Origin: Staphylococcus sp. Marseille-Q5304
GTDB lineage: Bacteria; Bacillota; Bacilli; Staphylococcales; Staphylococcaceae
Reading direction: 5' to 3'
Length of the DNA stretch: 64,000 bases
NCBI RefSeq assembly: GCF_943737015.1
Contig: NZ_CALSFP010000001.1
Coordinates: 2,046,001 to 2,110,000, forward strand
The notes beneath the pieces were generated by a model, which was not told the origin of the DNA, did not search any database, and was given only the letters and a program-made list of their open reading frames with translations. A program made the position numbers and the translations under genes. The first letter of the stretch is position 1; each line of letters begins with the position of its first letter. Of this stretch, positions 1 through 9,031 are shown one piece after another.

Positions 1-277
1 AACGATTGACTGTTTGACCTGGCACTTCATTTGGTAAACCAGCTAATAATGCAATCGTTCTTGCTATATTTTGGCCTTGTAAACCTTCTGGAAATGCATT
101 CCCAACAATAACATCTTCCACCATCGAAGGTTCAAATGTACCTCCTACTTTATCTAATACACCTTTTAATACTTTAGCGGCAACTTCATCCGGTCGTTCG
201 TGAATCATTGCACCTCTACCCTGTTTCCCTATTCCAGCTGCTGAACGTCCATAAGCAACAATATATGCATCTCTCAT
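1..277 (-). CDS. fadA: Acetyl-CoA acyltransferase (thiolase), 3'-truncated by window edge
   Basis: This is the N-terminal 92 residues of a thiolase, beginning MRDAYIVAYGRSAAGIGKQG and containing the family stretch VIVGNAFPEGLQGQNIARTI. The enzyme cleaves 3-ketoacyl-CoA to acetyl-CoA in the last step of beta-oxidation. The ATG at 277 follows a GGTGAGG Shine-Dalgarno. It is the last visible gene of the minus-strand fad cluster, 35 bp after fadB. The active-site cysteine should lie just beyond the visible part, so activity cannot be judged here. Confidence 0.9.
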   Translation of the reverse strand, partial: MRDAYIVAYGRSAAGIGKQGRGAMIHERPDEVAAKVLKGVLDKVGGTFEPSMVEDVIVGNAFPEGLQGQNIARTIALLAGLPNEVPGQTVNR

Positions 278-312
278 GTGACCTCACCCTTTCTTGATTT
301 TTTATGCTTTAC

Positions 313-2571
313 TTAATTACGTAACGGTTTCCCTTTTTCTAACATGTGTGAAATACGATCATAGGTTTTTTTATTTTTTAGCAGTTCGATAAATCTTTCT
401 TTTTCCATTTTTTGTAAATAACGTTGATCAATAAATGTATTTCTCGGGATATCGCCACCGGATAACACTTCCGCAATTTTCAATGTAATTTCGTAATCAT
501 AATCACTAATAAAGTGTCCCACACGCTGTGCATCTATTTGACCTTCAACCAACGCTTTAAAGTCGCGACCTAAACCAATATATCGTTGTTTAGATTGAGG
601 AATATAATTCGTTTCAGCTTCGAATAACGCACGTTTTAATGCGATTTCAACACGTTTTTCCGTATTGAAAATGATTGTGTCTGTGTTTCTTAAATAGCCA
701 TATTTTTGTGCTTCATAAGCATTCGTTGATACTTTGGCTAATCCAACGTTCATTAACACTTTTTGCATCTGAGTTTGTTTTTCGTCGTTTTTATGCGTTG
801 TACGTAAGATACGATCTGTCAATTCAGCTAGACCACCACCTGCTGGTAAGAGACCAACACCTGTTTCAACAAGTCCAATGTACGTCTCGCTTGCTGCTAC
901 AACAAACGGTGAGTGGAGGACAAGTTCACATCCGCCACCAAGCGCTTTGCCATGGACTGCAGTAACAATTGGTTTCAATGCATATTTCAATCTACTGAAA
1001 CTGTAGTGTAATTTCTCGATAGATGCACCAACTAAATCATCTACACGTCCTTCTTCATGGGCTTTTTTCATTAATATTAAATTGGCACCTACACTGAAAT
1101 TATGGCCTCCTGCATAAATGACCATGCTGTTATAGTCTTCATTTTCTAGACGATCAATAGCCTCAACGAGATCATCTACAAAGCCATCTGAGATCACATT
1201 ATTTTTACTTTGTAATTTCAATAGCAGTTGTTGTTGATACGTTACAGAGAGATTTGAATCTTCTTTATTCCACAATTCGTGGTCGATATAAGCATCAACA
1301 GGTGTAATTCGTTCAATCGTTTCTCCTTCTTGGTAAAATGGTTCACTGCGTTGTTCAATCCACTCTGGTAAATCACCTAGTTCTGCTTTCATACGTTGTT
1401 TTACTCTATCGAAGCCCATTAAATCCCAAAGCTGGAATGGCCCTTGTTTCCAATTGAAGCCCCATACGATTGCTCTGTCTATATCTTTAAAGTCCTCAGC
1501 TGCCTTAGGGACGTTAATCGCTGAATAATAGAAGTTATTTCGTAGCGTTTCCCATAAGAACAATCCTGCTTTATCTTCTGCTTTGAAAATAATATCTAAA
1601 TTCGTTGCCAAGTCTTTACTAAACTGTTGCAAAATCTCATGTTGTGGTGGCTGAGGTACTACGTAATCATTCTTATCATAATCAAATACAAGGCGTTGTT
1701 TATCTACCTTTTTATAAAATCCTTGTTTCGTTTTCTTACCGAGTGCCCCGTTGTTATATAATTTCTGAGCCACTTTTGTCTCATGGAAATAAGGTTGTTC
1801 GGAAGGGTCTTGTTGCAATCCATTTATCACGGCATTGGCAATGTCTAAACCGACTAAATCGGATAATCCGTAAGTTCCCATGCGTGGGCGTCCAATGCTA
1901 CGACCTGTTAACGCATCAGTATCTGTAATAGAGAAGCCTTGTTCTTCAGCGTGGTACATAATGTCATTCATCGTTTGAGTTCCGACGCGATTCGCTACAA
2001 ATCCTGGCACGTCATTTGCAATGACTACGCCTTTACCAAGGACTTCCTCTGCAAATGTTTGCACGCGTGCTACAACATCAGATACTGTTTCGTCAGTCGG
2101 TATGATTTCGACTAACTTCATAATGCGTGGTGGGTTAAAGAAATGCATTCCGAAGAATCGTTTCTTCTCTTCACTATCGAAAACCTTAGCAATTGATGCG
2201 ATTGGAATACCTGATGTATTAGTCGCAAAGAGTGCATCGTCTTGTGCTACCTTTTGTACTTGTTGCCAAATTTGATGTTTAATGTCGAGCTCTTCTTTTA
2301 CCGCTTCAATATAGATGTCACTATCCCCAGTATTTTTAAGATCATCATTAAAGTTTCCGTAAGATAGGTTTGAAGCATTTGATACATCGAAGAGTAACGG
2401 ACGTTTTGCATTGGTGATGGTCTCATAGGCTGTTCTAGAAATTTTATTCGGGTCATTTTCATCGATTACAATATCTAATAACTTTACTTTCACACCGGCA
2501 TTAACGAGCAGTGCTGCGATTTGACTACCCATTGCGCCTGCGCCTAATACTGTCGCTTTTCTAATTGTCAT
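313..2571 (-). CDS. fadB: 3-hydroxyacyl-CoA dehydrogenase / enoyl-CoA hydratase fusion
   Basis: A 752-residue bifunctional beta-oxidation enzyme. The NAD-binding Rossmann motif GAGAMGSQ lies near residue 9, followed by the 3-hydroxyacyl-CoA dehydrogenase domains (FFGMHFFNPP, DVPGFVANRV). A C-terminal crotonase domain follows, with GGHNFSVGANL and GKALGGGCELVLHS around residues 480-550. The dehydrogenase-first order is that of Gram-positive FadN/FadB proteins and is the reverse of E. coli FadB. It hydrates enoyl-CoA and oxidises the hydroxyacyl-CoA in the cytoplasm. SD GGAGGG precedes the ATG. It lies between fadE and fadA and is probably cotranscribed with them. Confidence 0.93.
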   Translation of the reverse strand: MTIRKATVLGAGAMGSQIAALLVNAGVKVKLLDIVIDENDPNKISRTAYETITNAKRPLLFDVSNASNLSYGNFNDDLKNTGDSDIYIEAVKEELDIKHQIWQQVQKVAQDDALFATNTSGIPIASIAKVFDSEEKKRFFGMHFFNPPRIMKLVEIIPTDETVSDVVARVQTFAEEVLGKGVVIANDVPGFVANRVGTQTMNDIMYHAEEQGFSITDTDALTGRSIGRPRMGTYGLSDLVGLDIANAVINGLQQDPSEQPYFHETKVAQKLYNNGALGKKTKQGFYKKVDKQRLVFDYDKNDYVVPQPPQHEILQQFSKDLATNLDIIFKAEDKAGLFLWETLRNNFYYSAINVPKAAEDFKDIDRAIVWGFNWKQGPFQLWDLMGFDRVKQRMKAELGDLPEWIEQRSEPFYQEGETIERITPVDAYIDHELWNKEDSNLSVTYQQQLLLKLQSKNNVISDGFVDDLVEAIDRLENEDYNSMVIYAGGHNFSVGANLILMKKAHEEGRVDDLVGASIEKLHYSFSRLKYALKPIVTAVHGKALGGGCELVLHSPFVVAASETYIGLVETGVGLLPAGGGLAELTDRILRTTHKNDEKQTQMQKVLMNVGLAKVSTNAYEAQKYGYLRNTDTIIFNTEKRVEIALKRALFEAETNYIPQSKQRYIGLGRDFKALVEGQIDAQRVGHFISDYDYEITLKIAEVLSGGDIPRNTFIDQRYLQKMEKERFIELLKNKKTYDRISHMLEKGKPLRN

Positions 2572-2631
2572 ATGAATCCCTCCAAATTGGTCTCTTCTCG
2601 AGTGAACTATCGTGCGTGCATTCGTGCATTG

Positions 2632-3840
2632 TTATATGAAGGCCGAATCTCCTGTAAGCGCTCTACCAATGACCAGTGCGTTAATTTCATGTGTGCCTTC
2701 GTACGTATATACTGCCTCGGCATCTGCAAAGAACCTTGCAATGTCGTACTCTCCCGCTAATATACCGTTACCACCCGTTATACCTCGGCCCATGGCAACA
2801 GATTCTCTCAAGCGTAAAGCGTTCATCATTTTGGCTGTTGAAGTTGCAACTTCATCATATTCACCTTTCGCCTGCATGCGTGCAAGTTGTGCACAAGTAG
2901 CCATCGCTTGTGCTAAATTTCCTTGCATCATGGCTAGCTTTTCTTGAATAAGTTGATACTTGCTAATCTCTTTGCCGAATTGTTTACGCTTTGTCACATA
3001 ATCTTTCGTAGCACGTAGCGCGCCTGCCATACCACCTGTCGCCATATAAGCTACACCTGCGCGTGTGGAATAGAGTACTCTCGCAATATCTTTGAAACTA
3101 TTTATATTTTGTAATCGTTTTTCTTCAGAGACGACGACGTTGTTGAGTTTAATGTTTGTATTCGGTACGATACGTAGTGCAATTTTATGTTGCAATACAT
3201 CAATCTCTACCCCTTCTTGACTCGGTTCTATAACAAAACATCTTGGTTTTTTCGTTTCTGAGTCAACGGCAAATACTGGAATCACGTCTGCTACATTCGC
3301 ACCACCGATCCATTTTTTAGCACCGTTAATGACCCAATGATCCCCTTCTCTCGTAGCTACTGTTTCAAGACCTCCTGCAACATCAGAACCGTGATCAGGT
3401 TCGGTCAAAGCAAAACATGTACGTAACTCATGTGATTGTAATTTCGGTACATAGTAAGCCACTTGTTCCTTACTTCCACCAAATAAAAATGTATTATGTC
3501 CTAGTCCTTGATGTACACCTAACAATGTAGCTAACGAAATATCGAATTTAGCAACGGTATAAGACATAAAGAATTGGAATAGCTGACTTGGTGTGCGTGC
3601 CTGTTCTCGTCCTTCAAACAGTAATGGATTGTTGAAATAATTGAATTTCCCTAATTCTTCAAAGTAATCCTCTGGTTCCGTCGCATTCACCCAGTGATCA
3701 TTAATCGAATCTCGATATTTACTTTCTAAAAAATCATTGATTTGCTTGAGCAGCTTAACTTCGCCCTCAGTTAAATCTTTCGCTACACTTAAAACATCTT
3801 CTGGATACAATTCCTGTACCATAGCTTCTTTAGTAGTCAT
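2632..3840 (-). CDS. fadE: Acyl-CoA dehydrogenase
   Basis: A 402-residue acyl-CoA dehydrogenase (first, FAD-dependent step of beta-oxidation). Visible motifs are the FAD-contacting stretch CFALTEPDHGSDVAGG, the C-terminal helical domain GRGITGGNGILAGEYD, and YEGTHEIN, which carries the likely catalytic glutamate. I chose the ATG at 3840 because GGAGG lies 8 nt upstream; an earlier in-frame ATG at 3855 overlaps that SD and is unlikely. The gene has its own promoter with an embedded cre site in the 120-bp gap after fadD, so fadE-fadB-fadA can be expressed separately from fadX-fadD. Confidence 0.93.
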   Translation of the reverse strand: MTTKEAMVQELYPEDVLSVAKDLTEGEVKLLKQINDFLESKYRDSINDHWVNATEPEDYFEELGKFNYFNNPLLFEGREQARTPSQLFQFFMSYTVAKFDISLATLLGVHQGLGHNTFLFGGSKEQVAYYVPKLQSHELRTCFALTEPDHGSDVAGGLETVATREGDHWVINGAKKWIGGANVADVIPVFAVDSETKKPRCFVIEPSQEGVEIDVLQHKIALRIVPNTNIKLNNVVVSEEKRLQNINSFKDIARVLYSTRAGVAYMATGGMAGALRATKDYVTKRKQFGKEISKYQLIQEKLAMMQGNLAQAMATCAQLARMQAKGEYDEVATSTAKMMNALRLRESVAMGRGITGGNGILAGEYDIARFFADAEAVYTYEGTHEINALVIGRALTGDSAFI

Positions 3841-3862
3841 ATTAACAACCTCCATCTATTGG

Positions 3863-3889
3863 TTAGTTATGTGATTGTGAGTAAGTCAA
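3863..3889 (-). other. Possible 8-residue leader ORF upstream of fadE
   Basis: In the fadE leader a very strong SD (GAGGAGG, 3898-3904) is followed 8 nt later by TTG and an 8-codon frame (MTYSQSHN, then stop). No longer gene uses this SD. It might be a leader peptide that tunes fadE translation, or an unused ribosome-binding site. Nothing beyond SD spacing supports it. Confidence 0.25.
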
Positions 3890-3906
3890 AAGATTAACCT
3901 CCTCGC

Positions 3907-3936
3907 ATTATGATAGCGCTTACATTTATTTGTAAA
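3907..3936 (-). promoter_or_regulatory. fadE promoter with embedded cre (CcpA) site
   Basis: On the minus strand, TTTACA and CATAAT are separated by 18 bp. The spacer and -10 contain ATGTAAGCGCTATCA (3911-3925), a full match to the catabolite-responsive element consensus WTGNAANCGNWNNCW. CcpA bound here should block fadE-fadB-fadA transcription on preferred carbon sources. The match is seen; regulation is inferred from the known function of cre sites. Confidence 0.7.
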
Positions 3937-3960
3937 AATTTTTATCAATGTTGATTTACT

Positions 3961-5487
3961 TTAGGCTAACTCATCTTGCTGTTGATGTTCATCGCGTGCT
4001 TTTTTATTCATAAACTCTTGTAGCAATAGTTTGTCAGGTTTCGATGTAGAGTTAAGTGGCATATGCGTCACTTTCAAATACATTCGTGGGATTTTATAAC
4101 CGGCAACCTTCTCTCTCATAAATGAATCTAATTTCTCTTCATAATCAGGATCTTCTTGCGTTAATACAACCGCTGCAGATACAGATTCACCGTATTTTGG
4201 ACTGTCATAACTGAGTACGACACACTGAGCAACGAGCGGATGTTCTGCCAATGCAGTTTCTACTTCAGACGGCAAGACATTTTCCCCGCCAGTGATAATT
4301 AATTCTTTCTTTCTATCCACGATATAGACATCTCCATCTTCATCGACCCTAGCTAAATCACCTGTTAAAAAGTATTCCTCACTAAATACCTCTGCTGTTT
4401 CTTTTGGTTTGTTCCAATAACCAGGCGTGACATTTTTACCTCGAACGGCTAATTCACCAATTTCACCAACTTCTACATCTTCATAACTTTCATTTAAGAC
4501 ACGAACATCAACAAACATGACGGGCTTTCCAATACTGCCTGGTTTTTTCTTACTATTTTCAGGCGTATTAACCATAACGAGTGGTGCCTCAGTTAATCCA
4601 TAACCCGTAATCAAGTTGTAACCCATATTCTTAAATTTTTTCTGAACACTTGGTAATGGTGCAGAACCACCTTGAATAAGATAATCTATATTCTGTAATA
4701 AATCTGGTTTAAAGTTATCCGCTACGAGCATGGCATAATACATTGTCGGAATCATAATCATATAGTTCGGTTGATATTGAGCGACTAAATCGTTTAAAGT
4801 TTCCCCGTTAAAATAACGTTGAATAATGATAGTGCCCCCAGCCATGAGTAAAGGTAATGTTAAATCATTAAAACCGAGCACGTGGAACATCGGAGTAGAC
4901 AATATTGTCGTGAAATCTGAATTCACCTTGTACGTCAGTAATGTGTTCATTGGGTTATTCACTAACGAATCATATGAAAACATTACGCCCTTAGGCAGAC
5001 CTGTCGTGCCACTCGTATACATCAATGCGGCTAAATCATCACCTTTCATGTCTACCGACTTAAATGGTTTGTGGTTAGATGGATCAACAATCGCATCATA
5101 TTGTGTAGAATCAACATCCATGTGTAATACGTCATCTGCAATCCCTTGTAAACTAGAAAGATGCTTTTGTGCATAGAAGATGAGTTTCACCTTTGAGTCT
5201 TCTATGACACTTTCGATCTCTTTCGATTTCAAACGCCAATTAATCGGTAAGTAAACTGCCCCCGTCTTAATAGACGCAAATAGTAAATCTAATATGGATA
5301 TATCATTTGGTGCAAAGATACCAACGACATCCCCGCGTTGAACGCCTTGGTCTTTCAAATGATGTGCCAAGTTGTCTGCACGTGCATTTAAATCTTGATA
5401 AGACCATTCTGTACCTTTCATCGGATCAATGACTGCTGGTTTTACTTCATCATAATCTGATCTTGTTTTAATCCAATCGTAGTTCAT
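3961..5487 (-). CDS. fadD: Long-chain fatty acid-CoA ligase
   Basis: A 508-residue AMP-forming acyl-CoA synthetase that activates free fatty acids to acyl-CoA with ATP. It shows the P-loop-like signature YTSGTTGLPKG near residue 160, the adenylation motif GYGLTEAP, the hinge region FLTGDLARVDEDGDVYIVDRKKE, and the C-terminal lysine region in TSKPDKLLLQE. ATG 5487 has SD GGGGAGAGG. It follows fadX by 17 bp and is probably cotranscribed with it. The neighbourhood (fadX, fadE, fadB, fadA) supports fatty-acid use over other adenylating activities. Confidence 0.9.
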   Translation of the reverse strand: MNYDWIKTRSDYDEVKPAVIDPMKGTEWSYQDLNARADNLAHHLKDQGVQRGDVVGIFAPNDISILDLLFASIKTGAVYLPINWRLKSKEIESVIEDSKVKLIFYAQKHLSSLQGIADDVLHMDVDSTQYDAIVDPSNHKPFKSVDMKGDDLAALMYTSGTTGLPKGVMFSYDSLVNNPMNTLLTYKVNSDFTTILSTPMFHVLGFNDLTLPLLMAGGTIIIQRYFNGETLNDLVAQYQPNYMIMIPTMYYAMLVADNFKPDLLQNIDYLIQGGSAPLPSVQKKFKNMGYNLITGYGLTEAPLVMVNTPENSKKKPGSIGKPVMFVDVRVLNESYEDVEVGEIGELAVRGKNVTPGYWNKPKETAEVFSEEYFLTGDLARVDEDGDVYIVDRKKELIITGGENVLPSEVETALAEHPLVAQCVVLSYDSPKYGESVSAAVVLTQEDPDYEEKLDSFMREKVAGYKIPRMYLKVTHMPLNSTSKPDKLLLQEFMNKKARDEHQQQDELA

Positions 5488-5504
5488 GTTCCTCTCCCCC
5501 TTAG

Positions 5505-7079
5505 TTAAGTCCGCTTATGCGACTTTATAACATCTGCTAAACCTCCCCACTGTTGATTAAAAATTGCTGCATTCATCTCACGTAAATTTTCAGAAATAAT
5601 GGGTTTAAACGACATATTGGCGAGTACATCTTGCTCAAGATTTAAACCAGGTGCAATTTCGATAAGCATTAAACCTTGAGATGTTAACTTAAACACAGCG
5701 CGCTCTGTAACAAAGTAAGCCGTCTGTCCTAAAGTTGCTGCATAACTCGCATTGAAATCCAGGTTATCGACAGCATCGACAAACTTTTGTGTATGTCCTT
5801 GCGAGACAACTTCGATTTCGCCGTTATCGTAATTAAGTTTGGCACCCACTGTCATCGCTCCTGAAAAGACAATCGTCTTTACTGTCTGACTAATATCAAT
5901 AAAGCCACCACAGCCGTTCATCTTATCTCCAAATTTAGAAACATTTACATTTCCATGTTGATCGACTTGCGCAAAGCTTAGAAATGCAATATCTAAACCA
6001 TCATTGTTGATGAAATCCCAAGTTTGATCATGTCTCATACGTGCGTCTAAATTATAATTCATCCCGAAATATGCTCTGCTACCAATCATGCCACCAAATA
6101 CCCCCGTATCAATATTAAGTTGCACTAAATCATGTGCGGACTCTTCAACGAGTAAATTTGATAATTCATTATTAATACCGAAACCGATGCTAACTACATC
6201 ATCTTTTTGTAATAATTGTGCTGCTCGACGTAAAATGACTTTACGTGTATTAAATTCTAGGTAGGGCTCACGCATTTTAGTAATTTGATGGTGTCCAGCC
6301 AACGCGGGGTCATAATACGTTTGAATTGCTTGTCTATGGTATATCGGATCTTGATTCACTACTACGTAATCAACTAATTCTCCTGGAATAAAGACATCTC
6401 TAGGGCTGTACTGTCCATGTGGCACAATTTCTTTTACTTGCACAATAACTTTACCTTTATTTCTATGCGTAGCTGCTGCAACACTGTAACCTTCTCCTAA
6501 GTGTGATTCATGATGCATAAAAATATTACCTTTCGTATCCGCATACGTTCCTCTCAATAAAGCAACATCTACCTCTGGAAAATGATACTTCAAATAGGGC
6601 TCTCCTTCGATTTCAACGCGCGTTACTAAATCTTCAGTCGTATTTGGATTGACTTTACCACCTGAATGTTCCGGATCCACAGTTGTATGTAGTCCAATTT
6701 TAGTAATAGTGCCAGGTGAATTCGGTGTCTGTGACCGATAATGAGTTGCAATAACCCCTTGTGGTAAATAATATGCTTCAATATCGCCATTTCGCATTGC
6801 TTCAATCGTCGCTGGTGACCCTGTAATGATACTTGTAATCAAACGTTTCACCATACCACGTTTAACGAAATCATCTAAATCATAACCGTCTCCTCTAAAA
6901 TCACTTATATCATTACCTAATAAAAATGTTAGTTTACGGGGTGTACTATTATAATCAAAATGTTCCACAATTGCTTTGAATAGCGCCATTGGCATATTGC
7001 CAGAAGATAAAGCTGCCATCGAGATCACATCACCTGTATTAATCAAATTTGTAAGTTGTGACAACGAAATAACTTTCAT
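5505..7079 (-). CDS. fadX: Acyl-CoA:acetate/propionate CoA-transferase
   Basis: A 524-residue family I CoA-transferase with fused alpha and beta halves (YdiF/FadX type). The N-terminal half carries GSPATIEAMRNGDIEAYYLPQG. The second half starts near SIGFGINNELSNLL, where the family's catalytic glutamate is expected, and contains GGFIDISQTVKTIVFSG. It probably moves CoA between short-chain acids during fatty-acid degradation. SD AGGAGAGG precedes ATG 7079. It is the first gene of the fad cluster, with a promoter and cre-like site 80-120 bp upstream. Confidence 0.88.
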   Translation of the reverse strand: MKVISLSQLTNLINTGDVISMAALSSGNMPMALFKAIVEHFDYNSTPRKLTFLLGNDISDFRGDGYDLDDFVKRGMVKRLITSIITGSPATIEAMRNGDIEAYYLPQGVIATHYRSQTPNSPGTITKIGLHTTVDPEHSGGKVNPNTTEDLVTRVEIEGEPYLKYHFPEVDVALLRGTYADTKGNIFMHHESHLGEGYSVAAATHRNKGKVIVQVKEIVPHGQYSPRDVFIPGELVDYVVVNQDPIYHRQAIQTYYDPALAGHHQITKMREPYLEFNTRKVILRRAAQLLQKDDVVSIGFGINNELSNLLVEESAHDLVQLNIDTGVFGGMIGSRAYFGMNYNLDARMRHDQTWDFINNDGLDIAFLSFAQVDQHGNVNVSKFGDKMNGCGGFIDISQTVKTIVFSGAMTVGAKLNYDNGEIEVVSQGHTQKFVDAVDNLDFNASYAATLGQTAYFVTERAVFKLTSQGLMLIEIAPGLNLEQDVLANMSFKPIISENLREMNAAIFNQQWGGLADVIKSHKRT

Positions 7080-7155
7080 ACAGGCCTCTCCTATCTCTAT
7101 AAATTTCTATTGTTTATGGATATGGGTGTTTCATTACCTCCTTTGGCAACATAAA

Positions 7156-7202
7156 TGTAAGCCCTTACATGTAATATAACATTATTTTTGTTAATATTAC
7201 AA
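7156..7202 (-). promoter_or_regulatory. fadX promoter and cre-like palindrome
   Basis: On the minus strand TTGTAA (7202-7197) and TATATT (7178-7173) are separated by 18 bp. Just downstream lies TGTAAGCCCTTACA on the plus strand (7156-7169), a palindrome that matches the cre consensus at all but one central base. A CcpA roadblock downstream of the start is plausible. A strong SD-like AAAGGAGG further down (7137-7144) has only a 6-codon frame after it. Confidence 0.55.
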
Positions 7203-7225
7203 AAATTAAGAATATTTAATAAAAA

Positions 7226-7270
7226 AACACTTTGTGAAAAAGAATGTCTCTTATCTTCTCACAAAGTGTT
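7226..7270 (-). terminator. Rho-independent terminator after the Ser-rich secreted gene
   Basis: A perfect 12-bp stem (AACACTTTGTGA / TCACAAAGTGTT) with a 21-nt loop lies just past the stop at 7283. On the minus strand it is followed by a run of seven T residues. Confidence 0.85.
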
Positions 7271-7282
7271 ACTTAAATTATA

Positions 7283-7855
7283 TTATGATTCTACTTGCAC
7301 TTTACCTTTTTTATATTTAACATGTGCACCCTTTTGAATCGCTTGATAATCTTTTTTATTCACCACAATAACGTGGTCTTTATGGTGCTTATCTTCGATT
7401 GTAATCGTATACAGTTTATCTTTGGGACCCATATTTTTCTTTAAAATTTGTTTCTGCTTTTGAGATGATAACCCTTGATTACTCATGATTAACCAGTAGA
7501 ACAAATAATTATTGTAGTACATCGACGCTTTACGTTGATCTTGCATTGAAGCTACGGAGAAATTCGACATCGTATGGGGTCTAGCCAACGAATTCGTCTT
7601 GCTCATTTTACTACGGCTACTCGCTTGTTTAGATGATAAACTACGGGCACTATTCATACTTGCACTAACACTCGTACGAGCAGCGCTGGAACTTGAAGCA
7701 CCACTCGCACTAGAACCTGAAGATGCAGCGCTACTTGAAGCACCACCAGAACTACCAGAGCTACCACCTGAAGAGCCAGCCGCTTCAGTCGTCGTTGTCA
7801 TCATAGCCAACATGAGGCAAATCGTTAAAGTAAAGAAACCAATTTTCCTAATCAT
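7283..7855 (-). CDS. Secreted Ser/Gly/Ala-rich protein of unknown function
   Basis: A 190-residue protein with an N-terminal signal peptide (MIRKIGFFTLTICLMLAMMTTTTEAA in register). A low-complexity Gly-Ser and Ala-Ser tract (about residues 27-65) follows, then a basic Ser-rich region, then a compact C-terminal part containing MYYNNYLFYWLIMSN and KDKLYTITIEDKHHKDHVIVV. I see no LPXTG anchor or known catalytic motif. The ATG lies inside the last codons of the upstream lipoprotein gene (8-bp overlap), so the two are probably translationally coupled and act together at the cell surface. I do not recognise the family. Confidence 0.75.
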   Translation of the reverse strand: MIRKIGFFTLTICLMLAMMTTTTEAAGSSGGSSGSSGGASSSAASSGSSASGASSSSAARTSVSASMNSARSLSSKQASSRSKMSKTNSLARPHTMSNFSVASMQDQRKASMYYNNYLFYWLIMSNQGLSSQKQKQILKKNMGPKDKLYTITIEDKHHKDHVIVVNKKDYQAIQKGAHVKYKKGKVQVES

Positions 7856-8234
7856 CCTTACCGACTGCTCCTTTATCTTTCACTTTTCCTTCAATTTCGC
7901 TGTCATCATATGTCATATAAGGTGTTCTATAAACATGATATTTCTTTCCATCTTTAACAACATAAGGTGATTGATCTTTATCTTTTAAAATATGCTCGTA
8001 GACTTTATCGCCCGCTGCAGTATATGTATGTGTCTTGTCACCTTTATCTTTATAACCAATTTCCACTCTAGGATAATCTGCGTCACCATTTGATAACTGT
8101 TCAAAGTAAACTAACTCCTGCTTATGTTTCTTAGCCGCTTTCTTATCAGGTTTCTTCTCATCGCCATCACCATCACAACCAGTGACTAACACCGCTCCAA
8201 TTAATAAAGTTGTTGCAATAACTTTTGATTTCAT
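7848..8234 (-). CDS. Putative lipoprotein of unknown function
   Basis: A 128-residue protein starting at ATG 8234, which has a clear AAAGGAGGA SD. An upstream in-frame ATG (8267) lies before this SD and is rejected. The signal peptide MKSKVIATTLLIGAVLVTGC ends in the lipobox VTGC with lipidated Cys20, so membrane anchoring is expected. The mature part is highly charged (DGDGDEKKPDKKAAKKHK) and then has a small domain rich in Tyr, Lys and Asp. It overlaps the Ser-rich gene downstream. Function unknown. Confidence 0.8.
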   Translation of the reverse strand: MKSKVIATTLLIGAVLVTGCDGDGDEKKPDKKAAKKHKQELVYFEQLSNGDADYPRVEIGYKDKGDKTHTYTAAGDKVYEHILKDKDQSPYVVKDGKKYHVYRTPYMTYDDSEIEGKVKDKGAVGKDD

Positions 8235-8363
8235 AATAATCCTCCTTTTTATATAACATCGTAACAAACTTTTATTTATTTTTTGTTAAAATGCGGAAGA
8301 TTTAAGTTATTTTTAAGGTTATAGGAAACTGGTTGAAAATTTTATGAAAAATATTTCAAGTGA

Positions 8364-8891
8364 TTAACTGATTTCTTCTATATGGGGTTCGAGTAATTCC
8401 CATAGTTCTTCACTTAATTCGTCTATTGAACAAGGTTTAGCATTTTCAATCCACCATACAATGACACCAACTAACGCTGAACCTAAAAATTGTGTAGTAA
8501 TTTCATTTGTCTTCTGACGTAGTTGAATATTAGAGATAAATTTATTCGAGAACGTCTGTCTTAACACGTTTAAATCTGATTTTTGTGTTAGGCGTTTGAA
8601 AATATTATATTGTCGATCAATCACATGCAATATTTCTCTGATGCTTTCTTTCCCATTATCTCTTTCATATACAAAGTGGCTACACGCTTCAATCGCATCA
8701 GTCATAATGTATTCTATCGCTTGATCCAAAATGTCGTATTTATCAATAAAGTTTAAATAGATAGTACCTCGATTAATATTAGCTGCATCTGCTATATCTT
8801 TCATTGAGATTTTAGCGACATCTTTCTTTTGCATCAGTTTTATAAAATGCTCTATAATCAACTGCCGTGATTTTTCCTTACGTTTATCCAT
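8364..8891 (-). CDS. TetR-family transcriptional regulator
   Basis: A 175-residue TetR-type repressor. The N-terminal helix-turn-helix is ISMKDIADAANINRGTIYLNF (about residues 29-49), and the rest is a helical ligand-binding domain ending WWIENAKPCSIDELSEELWELL. It is divergent from the ketopantoate-reductase-like gene across a 140-bp gap, so that gene and its own promoter are the likely targets. I see no strong palindrome in the gap. The effector is unknown. Confidence 0.85.
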   Translation of the reverse strand: MDKRKEKSRQLIIEHFIKLMQKKDVAKISMKDIADAANINRGTIYLNFIDKYDILDQAIEYIMTDAIEACSHFVYERDNGKESIREILHVIDRQYNIFKRLTQKSDLNVLRQTFSNKFISNIQLRQKTNEITTQFLGSALVGVIVWWIENAKPCSIDELSEELWELLEPHIEEIS

Positions 8892-9031
8892 AAAGCCCCC
8901 TATTAATCAACAGATTTTGTATTTTGTATATTAAACATCAACTGGCTATTTTTGTTTATTGAGTTTAACCCTTTCTGATGATAACTTCAAGATATCAAAC
9001 AACTGTTCAGTAACGATAAAGGAGCATAATA

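Noticed and set aside
7599-7970. Plus-strand Ala/Leu/Glu-rich frame opposite the Ser-rich gene
   Set aside because: Its bias is only the mirror of the Gly/Ser/Ala codon repeat on the other strand.
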